A stretch of DNA of 64,000 nucleotides from CAWUEX02 sp038148375 (lineage in GTDB: Bacteria; Pseudomonadota; Alphaproteobacteria; Rhodospirillales; Rhodospirillaceae). Position 1 is the first letter of the stretch; every line of letters begins with the position of its first letter. Below are positions 8,897-17,741 of the stretch, piece after piece. The stretch lies in assembly GCA_038148375.1 (NCBI GenBank), contig JAYQVH010000007.1, positions 58,534 through 122,533 of the forward strand. Direction: 5' to 3'. A program made the translations under genes and the position numbers. The notes beneath the pieces were generated by a model. It was given only the letters and a program-made list of their open reading frames with translations, did not search any database and was not told the DNA's origin.

Positions 8897-8919
8897 GGCG
8901 GCGTGCTTGCGCAGCCGCC
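8897..8919. terminator. Candidate intrinsic terminator, mainly for minus-strand transcripts
   Basis: GGCGGC and GCCGCC, a perfect six-base stem with an 11-base loop. On the minus strand it is followed two bases later by ATTTTCTTC, and on the plus strand by TTT. It lies in the 275-base gap between the GNAT and PAS genes. The rest of the gap shows only a doubtful 42-codon minus-strand frame at 8951-9079. Confidence 0.35.
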
Positions 8920-9154
8920 GTTTAGCACCCCGTTGCGGGTAAATCAGAAATTATGCCCCGTAGAGGGCTCGTCGTCGGAGGACGCGTTGGTGGCGGAGTT
9001 GGGCGCGCGCGAGTCCAGCCATGGCGAACATAAAGTCACCACGGTCATGGACAGCTAAGTTATGGCACTTAATGGCCATAGCGCATGCGCTCCTTATTTG
9101 AAGGACGGCGTATTTACCCGCGACACGGCACAAATGCAAGTCTGGGTGAGGGGG

Positions 9155-9703
9155 CTAGTCCGCGCGGTGAGTCATCGGCCTCAGTGGCAGAGCATCCGGC
9201 ACATCGGCACCGATGTCGGCCCATTGCTGGACTTCGTAACTCGTTACGGTTTCGGAATGCTCGCCGCTGTCCAGCGGTTCCATGAGCCACGAGTAATTCA
9301 CCAAGCGCCGCGGCTTTCCGTTCGGAACGCCTAACGGCAGCCCGGTCGTCTCGACCACGCGCTTGCGCCCGCTTGACGTCACCACACTGTTTGCCGACAC
9401 CAAACCGCAGGGATGCTCAAGCAGCCGAGAGACATTGGTCATCATGTCGGCTTTGTGCATCGTTAACGGAACCTTGAACAAGCTTTGACCGGTGAGGTCC
9501 ATGCCCCAGCGCTCGACGATCTCGGTTGCCTGTAAACGGATAACGATATCGTCGGGAAAGACAACGAGGATTAGGATATTCGGAGAGAACTGCGGGTCAG
9601 GATTGTCAAGAAACCGTTCTGACGTCGGAGCGATTTCGCCGGTCCTGCGCAGATTCTTCCAGTGTTCGATAAAGGCGATGTGGTCGGCAGTCAGTCTGGA
9701 CAT
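9155..9703 (-). CDS. PAS domain protein (PAS_5 type), single-domain
   Basis: A 182-residue protein resembling the PAS_5 family, abundant in Rhodospirillales as short stand-alone proteins. Typical features are an early FIEHWKNLRRTGEIAPTSERF, a central strand-helix region with ERWGMDLTGQSL and a late GKPRRLVNYSWLMEPL. No output domain is attached, so it may sense a ligand or act as a partner of another signalling protein. The biological signal is unknown. No clear operon partner. Confidence 0.7.
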   Translation of the reverse strand: MSRLTADHIAFIEHWKNLRRTGEIAPTSERFLDNPDPQFSPNILILVVFPDDIVIRLQATEIVERWGMDLTGQSLFKVPLTMHKADMMTNVSRLLEHPCGLVSANSVVTSSGRKRVVETTGLPLGVPNGKPRRLVNYSWLMEPLDSGEHSETVTSYEVQQWADIGADVPDALPLRPMTHRAD

Positions 9704-9818
9704 AACGGCACGGAAATTAGGGCCTTAATCATTCAGACCTAAGTGTGTCACATCTGGACGATCAATGGCATAACGCCGTCCCAAGTTTTGTCCGAAATTC
9801 GAGCCGCAGGAGTTAAAC

Positions 9819-10262
9819 GTGAACCCCGTCTATCTCGTTCTCAGCCTGTTAGCGGGCGCGATCCTGCCGCTTCAGGCAGCGCTTAACGCGGGCCTGGCCT
9901 CGCAAACGACCGGCCCGTTGTTTACGACCGTAATGAATTTTGCCCTCGCACTCATGTTCCTTGTCATTGCTCTTGTTGTGATGCGGGTTCCCCTACCGAT
10001 GTTTGCCGTCGCGTCGTCAGTGCCGTGGTTCTACTGGTGCGGCGGTTTTCTCGGAATGTTTTTTGTGATGACGACGATGGTGATCGCGCCGAAGCTCGGC
10101 GCGGCATTTATGGTCGCGCTCATCATCGGTGGGCAGATCGCGGCATCGCTGGTCTTCGATCACTACGGCTGGCTCGGCTACCGCGTGCACGAGATCAACT
10201 GGGGACGCATCGCCGGAGCGGGGTGCCTGCTCGCTGGAATCTACCTGGTCTACAAATACTGA
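9819..10262 (+). CDS. DMT family transporter, YdcZ/DUF606 type
   Basis: 147 residues with four to five membrane segments: residues 3-22, 33-58, 68-90, 95-115 and 128-145. The conserved pattern is an N-terminal LPLQAALNAGLA, a central WFYWCGGFLGMFFV and GAGCLLAGIYLV at the end. This is the small half-size DMT family YdcZ, whose members probably dimerise to make a transporter of unknown substrate. ATG 9819 is preceded by GCAGGAG. A 115-base gap separates it from the divergent PAS gene. Confidence 0.85.
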   Translation: MNPVYLVLSLLAGAILPLQAALNAGLASQTTGPLFTTVMNFALALMFLVIALVVMRVPLPMFAVASSVPWFYWCGGFLGMFFVMTTMVIAPKLGAAFMVALIIGGQIAASLVFDHYGWLGYRVHEINWGRIAGAGCLLAGIYLVYKY

Positions 10263-10273
10263 CGTGGACTGCC

Positions 10274-11083
10274 CTAGGGCTTGAACGCGACGTTGAGCTG
10301 GTAATGCTTGGCCGCGTCAACCGGTGTCTTAAAGCGCCAGTACGTCAAAGCAGTGGCTGCTGAAATGTCAAAAACGCCCTGCGGATGGCCTGCCAAAACG
10401 AAAACATCCCGTACCGTTCCGTCGGGCCACAGCCGGTAGTCCAGCAACACCCAACCTCCGACGTTACCGGCGTCAGGCGGATAGACAGGGGGGATCTTGA
10501 CGGCTGGCTCCGGCTGGCGCGTATCCGGCACCGGCGACGCGGCCTGGCGCGCTGCGGCAATCGCGTCCGCGCCACCGGCCATTTCCAAAGCGGCGCGGAC
10601 ATTGTTCGCGTCAGCGGACAGCGTCGAAAACGTCGGCTGCAAAACGGAATAGGCGTCCGTAAGCGCGGCAGACGCGCGGGTCATGTCGCCCTGACCCATC
10701 AAAGCAACGCCAAGCTCGTATTGAGCGACGGCGCGGCGCAGAACGGCATCAGACCCCTGATCCCGGTAGATCGTCACGGCACTTTCGAGTGCCGACGCCG
10801 CGGCGTCGTACTGCTGCGTGGCGTTTAATGCGCGGCCCAGGTTGACCGCCATGTCGGCGGTGCGTCCGGCGGTCGCTCCATAGGCGGCCATCGTCATATC
10901 GAAAGCGCGCTGCGCGTCGTCGACCAGATATTGCGACGGCGGCGCTGACAGTGTCCGGAAATAGGCTTGTTGAATATCAGCGGTCGCGCTGCGCTCTGCG
11001 TCGCTTTGCGCGCGCGCTGCGCCGGTCCAAAGGGCGGCAAGGCTAACGCAAACGGCAATGGCTTTGACAAAGGCGGCAGGCAT
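10274..11083 (-). CDS. Exported protein with TPR-like helices and a TonB-C-like C-terminal domain
   Basis: 269 residues. A signal peptide ends at AARAQ. Residues about 40-165 form alanine-rich paired helices reminiscent of tetratricopeptide repeats (NLGRALNATQQYDAAASALESAV, YELGVALMGQGDMTRASAAL). Residues about 195-269 (KIPPVYPPDAGNVGGWVLLDY, WPDGTVRDVFVL, ATALTYWRFKTP) match the TonB C-terminal fold as found in stand-alone periplasmic proteins. It may bind an outer-membrane or peptidoglycan partner; no function is assigned. It lies downstream of and on the same strand as the E1-type enzyme, with 79 bases between them. Confidence 0.7.
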   Translation of the reverse strand: MPAAFVKAIAVCVSLAALWTGAARAQSDAERSATADIQQAYFRTLSAPPSQYLVDDAQRAFDMTMAAYGATAGRTADMAVNLGRALNATQQYDAAASALESAVTIYRDQGSDAVLRRAVAQYELGVALMGQGDMTRASAALTDAYSVLQPTFSTLSADANNVRAALEMAGGADAIAAARQAASPVPDTRQPEPAVKIPPVYPPDAGNVGGWVLLDYRLWPDGTVRDVFVLAGHPQGVFDISAATALTYWRFKTPVDAAKHYQLNVAFKP

Positions 11084-11162
11084 TACACCCTCCCCGGCAA
11101 TGGCGTCGGACCCTCAGTCTACGGCATCCGGGTGGTGTCAGCCTATGCCTATCAGGACAGGG

Positions 11163-13538
11163 TTATTCGGCCGCCAGCCGCAAGGGCGCGCCGGCTGTCG
11201 CCTGCTGCACGATCACGTCCGCCACGGCGCCGACGACCGCGTCGCTGTCGATCCCGTATTCGGCATACAACTGGGCGATGTTGCCGGCCTGACCGAAGCG
11301 GTCGACGCCGAGCGCCTCGCAACGGTGCCCGCGTACGGAGCCGAGCCAGCCCAAGGCCAGCGGATGGCCGTCTTGCACCGTGACCAGTGCGGCGTCGTCC
11401 GCCAAGCCGGAGAGCAACCGCTCAACCGGACTTTGCGCCCCGCGCCGCCCGTCTTTACGGGCCCGCGCCGCCGCGGTCCAGGAGGCGTGCAGGCGGTCGG
11501 CAGAGGTGACCGCCAGTAACCCGGCGCCTGGTACGTCTTCGCGAATGATCTCGAATGCCGCGCGCGCTTCAGGCGCGACCACGCCGCTATAGATGACCGC
11601 CAACTCCGAGCCGGGGTGCGGCTCCACCGCCCAATAGGCGCCGGTCAGAATTCCGGACTTAAGGTCCTGCGTCATCTCACGCTGGGGCTGCTCCAGCGGG
11701 CGGGTCGACAGACGCAGGTACACCGAACTGCCGTCGGGCTTCTGCATATGGTCGAAGCCCCAGGTCATGATCTCGGTGAGTTCGTCGGCGTAGGCGGGCT
11801 CAAATGAAGCGAGGTTGGCATGGCCGATGCCGATCAGCGGCGTGAAGATCGATTGATGGGCGCCGCCTTCCGGTCCGAGCGAGATGCCGCTCGGCGTGGC
11901 GACCAGCATGAAGCGCGCATCCTGGTAACAAGCATAGGTCATGGCATCGAGGCCGCGCGCAATGAACGGGTCGTACAACGTCCCGACCGGCAGCAGGCGC
12001 TGTTCGAACAGGTCATGCGACAGGCCGAGTGCGCCGAGCAGCAGGAACAGGTTGTTCTCGGCGATCCCCAATTCGATGTGCTGGCCTTTGGGCTGCTGCG
12101 CCCATTTCTGTGGCGACGGCACGTGCATCTGGCGGAAGATGTCTTCGCGCTTGGTGATGTGGAACGGGCTGCGCTGGTTGACCCAGCCGCCGAGGTTGGT
12201 CGACACCGTGACGTCCGGCGATGTCGTCACGATGCGCGACGCCATGTCGGACTTGCTCTTGCCGAGGTCGTTCATGATCTTGCCGAACGCTTCCTGGGTC
12301 GATTGCTTTTCGCCCGCGGGTGCGGTGATCTCCGGCACGTCGAAGGTTGCCGCGGATTCGGTCTTGCATTCGCGCGGCACCCTCTGCGCGAACGGCACCT
12401 GCGCCAGGAACCCCGCAAGGTCGTCGGCCGACATGTCGAGGCCGGCCAGCTTGTCCCACTCCTCGCCGTCCGCGATGCCCATCGACTCCCGGTACTGTGC
12501 CATCTGTTTGTCGTTGAGGATGCCGGCGTGGTTGTCCTTGTGCCCCGCCAGAGGCAGACCGTAGCCTTTGATGGTGTAGGCAATAAAACAATGCGGCCGG
12601 TCGTCGTTCTCTGCCGCGGCGAAGGCATGGAGAATCGCTTCCATGTCGTGGCCGCCGAGATTGGTCATCAGTTCATGCAGGCCGTCATCGTCGTATGCGT
12701 CCAGGAATGCTTTGAGACCCTTCTCACCCTTGAGATCCGTTTTCAGCGCTTCACGCCACGCCTTACCTCCCTGGAACGTCAGCGCGGAGTACATCTGGTT
12801 CGGGCACTCATCGATCCAGTTTTTCAGCGCCGGACCGATCGGCGTCTCGAAGGCGGCCTGTAACTTCAACCCGTACTTAAGGGCGACCACATTCCAATTC
12901 ACCGCCGAGAAAAATCCGGTAATGCGGTTGAACAGCTTGTCATTGACGACGCCGTCCAGACTCTGGCGGTTGTAGTCGACGATCCACCAGCAATTCCGAA
13001 TCTCGTGTTTCCAGCCTTCCAACAGGGCTTCGAAGATGTTGCCTTCGTCGAGTTCCGCATCGCCCAGCAGAGCGATCATGCGGCCTTTGGGTGTGTCGGG
13101 CGCGATCAGCTCGTGGGAATGAATGTAGTCCTGCACCAGAGAGGCAAACAGCGTCTCCGCAACACCGAGGCCGACCGAGCCAGTGGAGAAATCCACATCG
13201 GCCTTATCTTTGGTTTTGGACGGGTAGGGCTGAACGCCGCCGAAGCCGCGAAAGTTCTTCATCCGTTCGAGGTTCTGATTGCCCAGCAGGTATTGAATGG
13301 CGTGGAACACGGGGCCCGCGTGGGGCTTCACCGCGACCCGGTCCTGCGGCTTCAGGGTGTGCAGGTACAATGCCGTCATCACCGTCACCATCGACGCGCA
13401 TGACGCCTGATGGCCGCCGACTTTCACGCCGTCGGTTTTTTCACGCAGGTTGTTGGCGTTGTGAATCATCCACGCGGCGAGCCAGAGAATCTTCTTCTCA
13501 AGTCGCTTGAGATGGGCGAGGTGGTCGGCGTCGGTCAT
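11163..13538 (-). CDS. Homodimeric 2-oxoacid dehydrogenase E1 / transketolase-like, MdeB-like
   Basis: 791 residues of the AceE-type homodimeric E1 architecture, shorter than AceE itself (about 890). It has an N-terminal thiamine-diphosphate-binding region (MIALLGDAELDEGNIFEALLEGW, then CWWIVDYNRQSLDG), a middle pyrimidine domain with the conserved GIAENN and a C-terminal transketolase domain. In Pseudomonas putida the related MdeB acts on 2-oxobutyrate released from methionine by MdeA and is controlled by an Lrp-type regulator, MdeR. Here too an Lrp gene lies divergently upstream. A 2-oxobutyrate, 2-oxo-4-methylthiobutyrate or pyruvate substrate is therefore plausible. No E2/E3 gene is nearby. 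Confidence 0.8.
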   Translation of the reverse strand: MTDADHLAHLKRLEKKILWLAAWMIHNANNLREKTDGVKVGGHQASCASMVTVMTALYLHTLKPQDRVAVKPHAGPVFHAIQYLLGNQNLERMKNFRGFGGVQPYPSKTKDKADVDFSTGSVGLGVAETLFASLVQDYIHSHELIAPDTPKGRMIALLGDAELDEGNIFEALLEGWKHEIRNCWWIVDYNRQSLDGVVNDKLFNRITGFFSAVNWNVVALKYGLKLQAAFETPIGPALKNWIDECPNQMYSALTFQGGKAWREALKTDLKGEKGLKAFLDAYDDDGLHELMTNLGGHDMEAILHAFAAAENDDRPHCFIAYTIKGYGLPLAGHKDNHAGILNDKQMAQYRESMGIADGEEWDKLAGLDMSADDLAGFLAQVPFAQRVPRECKTESAATFDVPEITAPAGEKQSTQEAFGKIMNDLGKSKSDMASRIVTTSPDVTVSTNLGGWVNQRSPFHITKREDIFRQMHVPSPQKWAQQPKGQHIELGIAENNLFLLLGALGLSHDLFEQRLLPVGTLYDPFIARGLDAMTYACYQDARFMLVATPSGISLGPEGGAHQSIFTPLIGIGHANLASFEPAYADELTEIMTWGFDHMQKPDGSSVYLRLSTRPLEQPQREMTQDLKSGILTGAYWAVEPHPGSELAVIYSGVVAPEARAAFEIIREDVPGAGLLAVTSADRLHASWTAAARARKDGRRGAQSPVERLLSGLADDAALVTVQDGHPLALGWLGSVRGHRCEALGVDRFGQAGNIAQLYAEYGIDSDAVVGAVADVIVQQATAGAPLRLAAE

Positions 13539-13611
13539 GGCGCGGGCTCCAGCTGAGTATGCCGGAACTCTACTGCACGCCGCCTGGCAGGTCCTTGCGA
13601 ATGCTTGCTCA

Positions 13612-13664
13612 AATTGGTCAATTAGCGCAATATATCATCATTATAATAAGAAAAAATGGTGATA
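13612..13664. promoter_or_regulatory. Candidate Lrp-type operators between the E1 and lrp genes
   Basis: The 127-base divergent gap ends in an AT-rich tract unlike its surroundings. It holds AATTG-GT-CAATT at 13612-13623 (perfect five-base arms) and TATCATCA/TGGTGATA at 13633-13640 and 13657-13664 (one mismatch), the latter ending at the lrp start. Lrp-family regulators often bind such AT-rich imperfect palindromes next to their own gene. Inference from position and symmetry only. Confidence 0.35.
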
Positions 13665-13665
13665 C

Positions 13666-14133
13666 ATGCCAATTTCGTCCCTAGACGACATCGATCTTAA
13701 GATTCTCGGCCAGATCCAGAACGACGCCCGGCTGACCAATGTGGAACTGGCGGAGGCCGTCGGCCTGTCCCCATCCCCGTGCCTGCGCCGGTTGCGCAGG
13801 CTGGAACGCGACGGCGTCATCAAGGGCTACATGACATTTGTCGATCAGACCCAGGTCGGCCTGCCGGTCAGCGTGTTTGTCAGCGTCGCGCTGAAAGAAC
13901 AATCGGAGTCCGCGCTCGAAGAATTTGAGGCGTCCATTGCCGCGCTGCCGGAAGTGATGGAGTGTTACTTGATGACGGGTGCCAGCGATTATCTCCTGCG
14001 CGTTGTCGCCAGCGACCTCGCTGACTATGAGCGCTTCCTAAAACATCACCTGACACGCATTCCGGCGATTGCCAGCATCCAGTCGAGCTTCGCTCTCAAA
14101 CAAGTGACCTACCGCACCGCGTTGCCGCTATAA
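13666..14133 (+). CDS. Lrp/AsnC family transcriptional regulator
   Basis: 155 residues in the standard two-domain arrangement. An N-terminal winged helix-turn-helix (LDDIDLKILGQIQNDARLTNVELAEAVGLS and the recognition helix PCLRRLRRLERDGVI) precedes a C-terminal RAM ligand-binding domain (EEFEASIAALPEVMECYLMTGASDYLLRV). Members sense amino acids and form octamers. The divergent MdeB-like E1 gene suggests an MdeR-like role: induction of 2-oxoacid oxidation by methionine or another amino acid. It probably also autoregulates from the shared AT-rich gap. A ligase gene follows on the same strand. Confidence 0.93.
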   Translation: MPISSLDDIDLKILGQIQNDARLTNVELAEAVGLSPSPCLRRLRRLERDGVIKGYMTFVDQTQVGLPVSVFVSVALKEQSESALEEFEASIAALPEVMECYLMTGASDYLLRVVASDLADYERFLKHHLTRIPAIASIQSSFALKQVTYRTALPL

Positions 14134-14227
14134 CCCAACGCCGATTAGCGTCATGTGGTTCTGGATGATTGCCGCCGGACATTCTACCATGGCGGTCAAT
14201 CACAAGGGGGGCGCGCCGCGCAGATAC

Positions 14228-15847
14228 ATGATGGACGGCTTAATGATGACCACGCCGCTGCTGATCGCGTCGTTGATCAGATTTGCGGCGCAGTATCACA
14301 GCGATACGCCGGTTATCAGCCGTGGCGTCGAAGGGCCGGTCCGGCACTCGACCTACGGTGAGGTTCATGCGCGGGCGCAGCGTCTGGCCAACGCGCTGAT
14401 CGCGGCCGGTATAAAGCCCGGGGACCGCGTCGCCACCCTGGCGTGGAACACCGACCGTCACCTTGAACTGTACTACGCGATCTCGGGCATCGGTGCCGTC
14501 TGCCACACGTTGAACTTGCGCCTCGCCGAAGCGGAACTGGAATACATTCTCAATCACGCCGAAGACCGGATGCTGTTCTTCGACCCGGATCAGACCGCGG
14601 TCGCCCAAAGTGTTCTCGCCAAGACGCCGTGCGTGGAGCAGGCGGTGATCATGACCGATGCGGTCAGCCGTCCGGATGGCTTGACCAGTGATATGGCAGA
14701 CTACGAATCGTTTATCGCCGCGCACGAGGCTCAGTACGACTGGCCTGAATTCGACGAAAATACAGCCGCGTCGATGTGCTACACGTCCGGCACCACAGGC
14801 AATCCGAAGGGCGTACTTTACAGCCATCGCGCGACCGTGCTGCACGCCATGGCGAGCAGCTATGCCTCGACCATGAACTTGAAAACCGACGATGTCGTTC
14901 TGCCTGTCGTGCCGATGTTTCATGTCAACGCGTGGGGGATTCCGTACTCCGCTCCGATCGCCGGGGCGCCGCTGGTGATGCCTGGCGCCAAGTTGGATGG
15001 CGTCAGTTTGTTCGGCCTGATGGACCAAACCGGCGTGACACTTGCGCTTGGCGTGCCGACAGTGTGGCTCGGCTTGCTCGACGAAATGGACCGGCAGGGC
15101 CGGGCGCCGAAAGCGCTCGAGCGCGTGCTGATCGGCGGAGCCGCACCGTCTCAAAGCATTATCGACCGGTTCGAACTCGACCACGGCGTTACCGTTCATC
15201 ATGCCTGGGGCATGACCGAGATGAGCCCGCTCGGCACTGTGAATACCCTTAAACCTAAATACAAAGACTGGCCGCGCGACAAACAAATGCCGGTCAAGCT
15301 CAAACAAGGGCGGGTGGTGTACGGCGTCGACATGAAAATCGTCGATGAGGACGGCAACGACCTGCCGAACGATGGTGCCACCGCCGGCCACTTGCTGGTG
15401 CGCGGCCCATGGATCGTGCGTGAATATTTCAAGGCCGGAGAGTCAGCCCTGACGGACGATGGCTGGTTCGATACCGGCGACATCGCCACCCTGGACGCCG
15501 ACGGATACATGCACATCACCGACCGCTCCAAGGACGTGATCAAATCCGGCGGCGAATGGATCAGCTCCGTCGATCTCGAAAACGCCGCCATGGGGCATCC
15601 GGCGGTCAAGCAGGCCGCGGTGATCGGCGTCCACCATCCGAAATGGCAGGAACGGCCCCTGCTCATCTGTGTGCCCAACAGAGGGGAGCGACCGGACCGG
15701 GACGAAATTTGCGCCTATTTGGCCGGCAAAGTCCCAAAGCTGTGGCTGCCCGATGCCGTGGAATGGATCGACGAACTGCCTCTCGGTGCGACCGGCAAGA
15801 TCTTGAAGACAGAACTGCGGAAACGGTTCGCGGGCTACACACTCTAA
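14228..15847 (+). CDS. Fatty-acid/3-(methylthio)propionyl-CoA ligase family, DmdB-like
   Basis: A 539-residue ANL-superfamily ligase. The AMP-binding loop reads YTSGTTGNPKGV (about 190), followed by a central HAWGMTEMSPLG, the hinge GWFDTGD near 425 and a C-terminal catalytic Lys in GATGKILK. Length and the N-terminal MDGLMMTTPLLIASLI resemble DmdB, which activates 3-methylthiopropionate from DMSP or methionine, though medium-chain acyl-CoA ligases are close. Placement beside the MdeB/Lrp pair strengthens a sulfur-compound role by inference. The start is ATG 14228 or 14231; the in-frame ATG at 14153 would add a basic, non-conserved extension. Confidence 0.8.
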   Translation: MMDGLMMTTPLLIASLIRFAAQYHSDTPVISRGVEGPVRHSTYGEVHARAQRLANALIAAGIKPGDRVATLAWNTDRHLELYYAISGIGAVCHTLNLRLAEAELEYILNHAEDRMLFFDPDQTAVAQSVLAKTPCVEQAVIMTDAVSRPDGLTSDMADYESFIAAHEAQYDWPEFDENTAASMCYTSGTTGNPKGVLYSHRATVLHAMASSYASTMNLKTDDVVLPVVPMFHVNAWGIPYSAPIAGAPLVMPGAKLDGVSLFGLMDQTGVTLALGVPTVWLGLLDEMDRQGRAPKALERVLIGGAAPSQSIIDRFELDHGVTVHHAWGMTEMSPLGTVNTLKPKYKDWPRDKQMPVKLKQGRVVYGVDMKIVDEDGNDLPNDGATAGHLLVRGPWIVREYFKAGESALTDDGWFDTGDIATLDADGYMHITDRSKDVIKSGGEWISSVDLENAAMGHPAVKQAAVIGVHHPKWQERPLLICVPNRGERPDRDEICAYLAGKVPKLWLPDAVEWIDELPLGATGKILKTELRKRFAGYTL

Positions 15848-15980
15848 ATCCGGTGTCCCGCCGGGCCGGTGAATAACCCCGGATTCCGCGATTCTGACCA
15901 TCTCAGCACGCGAGATTCGCATGTTAAAAGAATTATTACTAAATTGGGGCACGTAAGAGTTACGAAATACGTCCGCACCT

Positions 15981-17741
15981 ATGGGGGGTGCCGCGACACG
16001 GGGGACGGCGGAGCACACGCGACAGATTTTTGGACGCGCGACATTTGAGGTCCAGCTCTATAAGAACGGGCGCTGGTCGATCAGCGAAGTTTGTAAGAGC
16101 GAAACCGTTGCCATGAAAAAGGCGCAGGAGCTCCTCGGTCTGAAAACGACCGCGGGCGTGCGCATCGTCAAGGAATCCCACTTCGGCAAAGACAATCATC
16201 GCGAAAGCGAAATCTTCAAGGAAATGAAGAAAGAGAAGGAAGACGAAGATTTCGCCGTCATTCCTGTCGAAGATGCGCCGGTCTGCGAAAAGGTAACGGA
16301 TTTCTATCAAACCGCCAGCCGCAATACGATGGCGCGGTTGTTCAACAAGTATCTTGAAAAACACGAGCTTACGCCGCTGGAGATGCTGCACAGTCACGCC
16401 AATCTCCGGCGGATGATCAACTTTCAGCAGATGGTGCCGTCAGCGGTCGACAAGATCGCCACCCTGCATGCCAAAGCCACCGGCGGCGATACGCGGGCGC
16501 GCCGCGATGCCATTTTTGACGCCGTCGACGCCATCGCCAAAAAGGCGAAAGAAGTCGAAGAGCAGAAACTGCCGGCCTTGAAGGACTCGTCGCTCGACGA
16601 AGTGCTCAAGAAGATTGACGCGCAGTTTGCCGATCCGGATCAGCGCCAGTACATGGCCAACGTCGCGTTCACGCGTGAGTCCATCAATTGGCGCGGGTGG
16701 CTGGGCAAGATGACGAACATCCTGCCGATGGCGCAGAGCCAGGAGGATGAACGTGCCCGGGCGATGGTCGATGAAATGCTGGCCGACATCTTGATGGCGA
16801 AAACCATCATTAAAGATGTCATCGGCATTTCAAAGCATCTGGGCGACGCGATCCTGCGCATGGTCGATTTGCTCGAAGGTAAGTGCGAGGCAACCAAGTA
16901 CGCCGCCGAGGATTTGGTCAAACTGCTCAACGTGCTGTTCGAAGCCAACCTGTTGCCACGGTCCAAGAAAGTGCTGTTCGACCGGATCGAGCGCGATCTC
17001 TCCGGCCCGATCCGTCTGACCAACAGCGAGCAGACGGCCGACGACAAGCAGTTCTTCGATCAGATGGTCGACCGCATCATCACCGAAGACCACGTCATTG
17101 GTGGCCGGCCGATGGCCGCCGGGCTGACGGGGCGCTGGGCGCGGCTCTACAATGTTGGCGGCGCAGGTGGTCACAACAAAGCCATGCAAGGCATGTGCGA
17201 AAAACTGGTCACCGGCAAGCGCGTGTTCGTCTACCTGTTGGCCTTGTATGATCCGAAGGCGGACCCCGCCCTCAAAGCGGCAATCGAGGAGCAATTGAAG
17301 CGCAAGGGCGCGGAACCCAGTTCCGTTGCCAAGATTGCGCCTCAGGCCCGGACGGAAAAAGCGCGCCTGCAGCAGACGTCCATGATCCAGCGTCTCGTAC
17401 TCGACTCAGATCTCGAGGACGAACTTAAGTCCGTGATGGCCAAACGCTTCGACGACATTGTCGTCGATTACATTATTGGTAATAAAGTGATCGAGCGCCT
17501 CGACAATAAAGACTTGCCGTTTCGCGACCGCGCAAACCGGCTTGTCAGTTTCTGCGCCGCCGGCGTATTGACGGAAGGGCGCGCAACCGAAATTGCGCGC
17601 CAGACCATCACGACCTACCTCAAGCGCAAAGACTTCGTCTCGGAATTCACTGCCGACATTCCCGAACCGAGCGAGAAGGAGGCAGCGATCCGGGAGTTTT
17701 ATCGCCTCCAGGCGCAAACCGGATTCCAGGTCGCAGCCTAA
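15981..17741 (+). CDS. Hypothetical 586-residue cytoplasmic protein
   Basis: I do not recognise the family. Residues about 20-65 (FEVQLYKNGRWSISEVCKSE, AMKKAQELLG, GVRIVKE) look like a small sandwich domain seen at the start of several alphaproteobacterial hypothetical proteins. The rest is charged and almost entirely alpha-helical: a Lys/Glu-rich stretch near 80-95, helical blocks to 330, GGRPMAAGLTGRWARLYNVGGAGG near 380 and a helical tail. There is no signal peptide or membrane segment. The only start found is ATG 15981, with no strong ribosome-binding site. It ends in a four-base convergent overlap with the bufferin operon. Confidence 0.6.
   Translation: MGGAATRGTAEHTRQIFGRATFEVQLYKNGRWSISEVCKSETVAMKKAQELLGLKTTAGVRIVKESHFGKDNHRESEIFKEMKKEKEDEDFAVIPVEDAPVCEKVTDFYQTASRNTMARLFNKYLEKHELTPLEMLHSHANLRRMINFQQMVPSAVDKIATLHAKATGGDTRARRDAIFDAVDAIAKKAKEVEEQKLPALKDSSLDEVLKKIDAQFADPDQRQYMANVAFTRESINWRGWLGKMTNILPMAQSQEDERARAMVDEMLADILMAKTIIKDVIGISKHLGDAILRMVDLLEGKCEATKYAAEDLVKLLNVLFEANLLPRSKKVLFDRIERDLSGPIRLTNSEQTADDKQFFDQMVDRIITEDHVIGGRPMAAGLTGRWARLYNVGGAGGHNKAMQGMCEKLVTGKRVFVYLLALYDPKADPALKAAIEEQLKRKGAEPSSVAKIAPQARTEKARLQQTSMIQRLVLDSDLEDELKSVMAKRFDDIVVDYIIGNKVIERLDNKDLPFRDRANRLVSFCAAGVLTEGRATEIARQTITTYLKRKDFVSEFTADIPEPSEKEAAIREFYRLQAQTGFQVAA

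Noticed and set aside
8951..9079. Possible 42-codon minus-strand small gene with AAGGAG upstream
   Set aside because: Spacing is long (ten bases), the product is Arg-rich with no hydrophobic or conserved features, and nothing else supports it.
11820..12863. Plus-strand frame of 347 codons
   Set aside because: Antisense to the E1-type enzyme; Arg/His-rich shadow.
14240..15391. Minus-strand frame of 383 codons
   Set aside because: Antisense to the DmdB-like ligase with all ANL motifs; no domain in the antisense product.
15847..15885. AATCCGG/CCGGATT repeat after the DmdB-like gene as a terminator
   Set aside because: The loop is 25 bases and there is no T run, so it is not a convincing intrinsic terminator.
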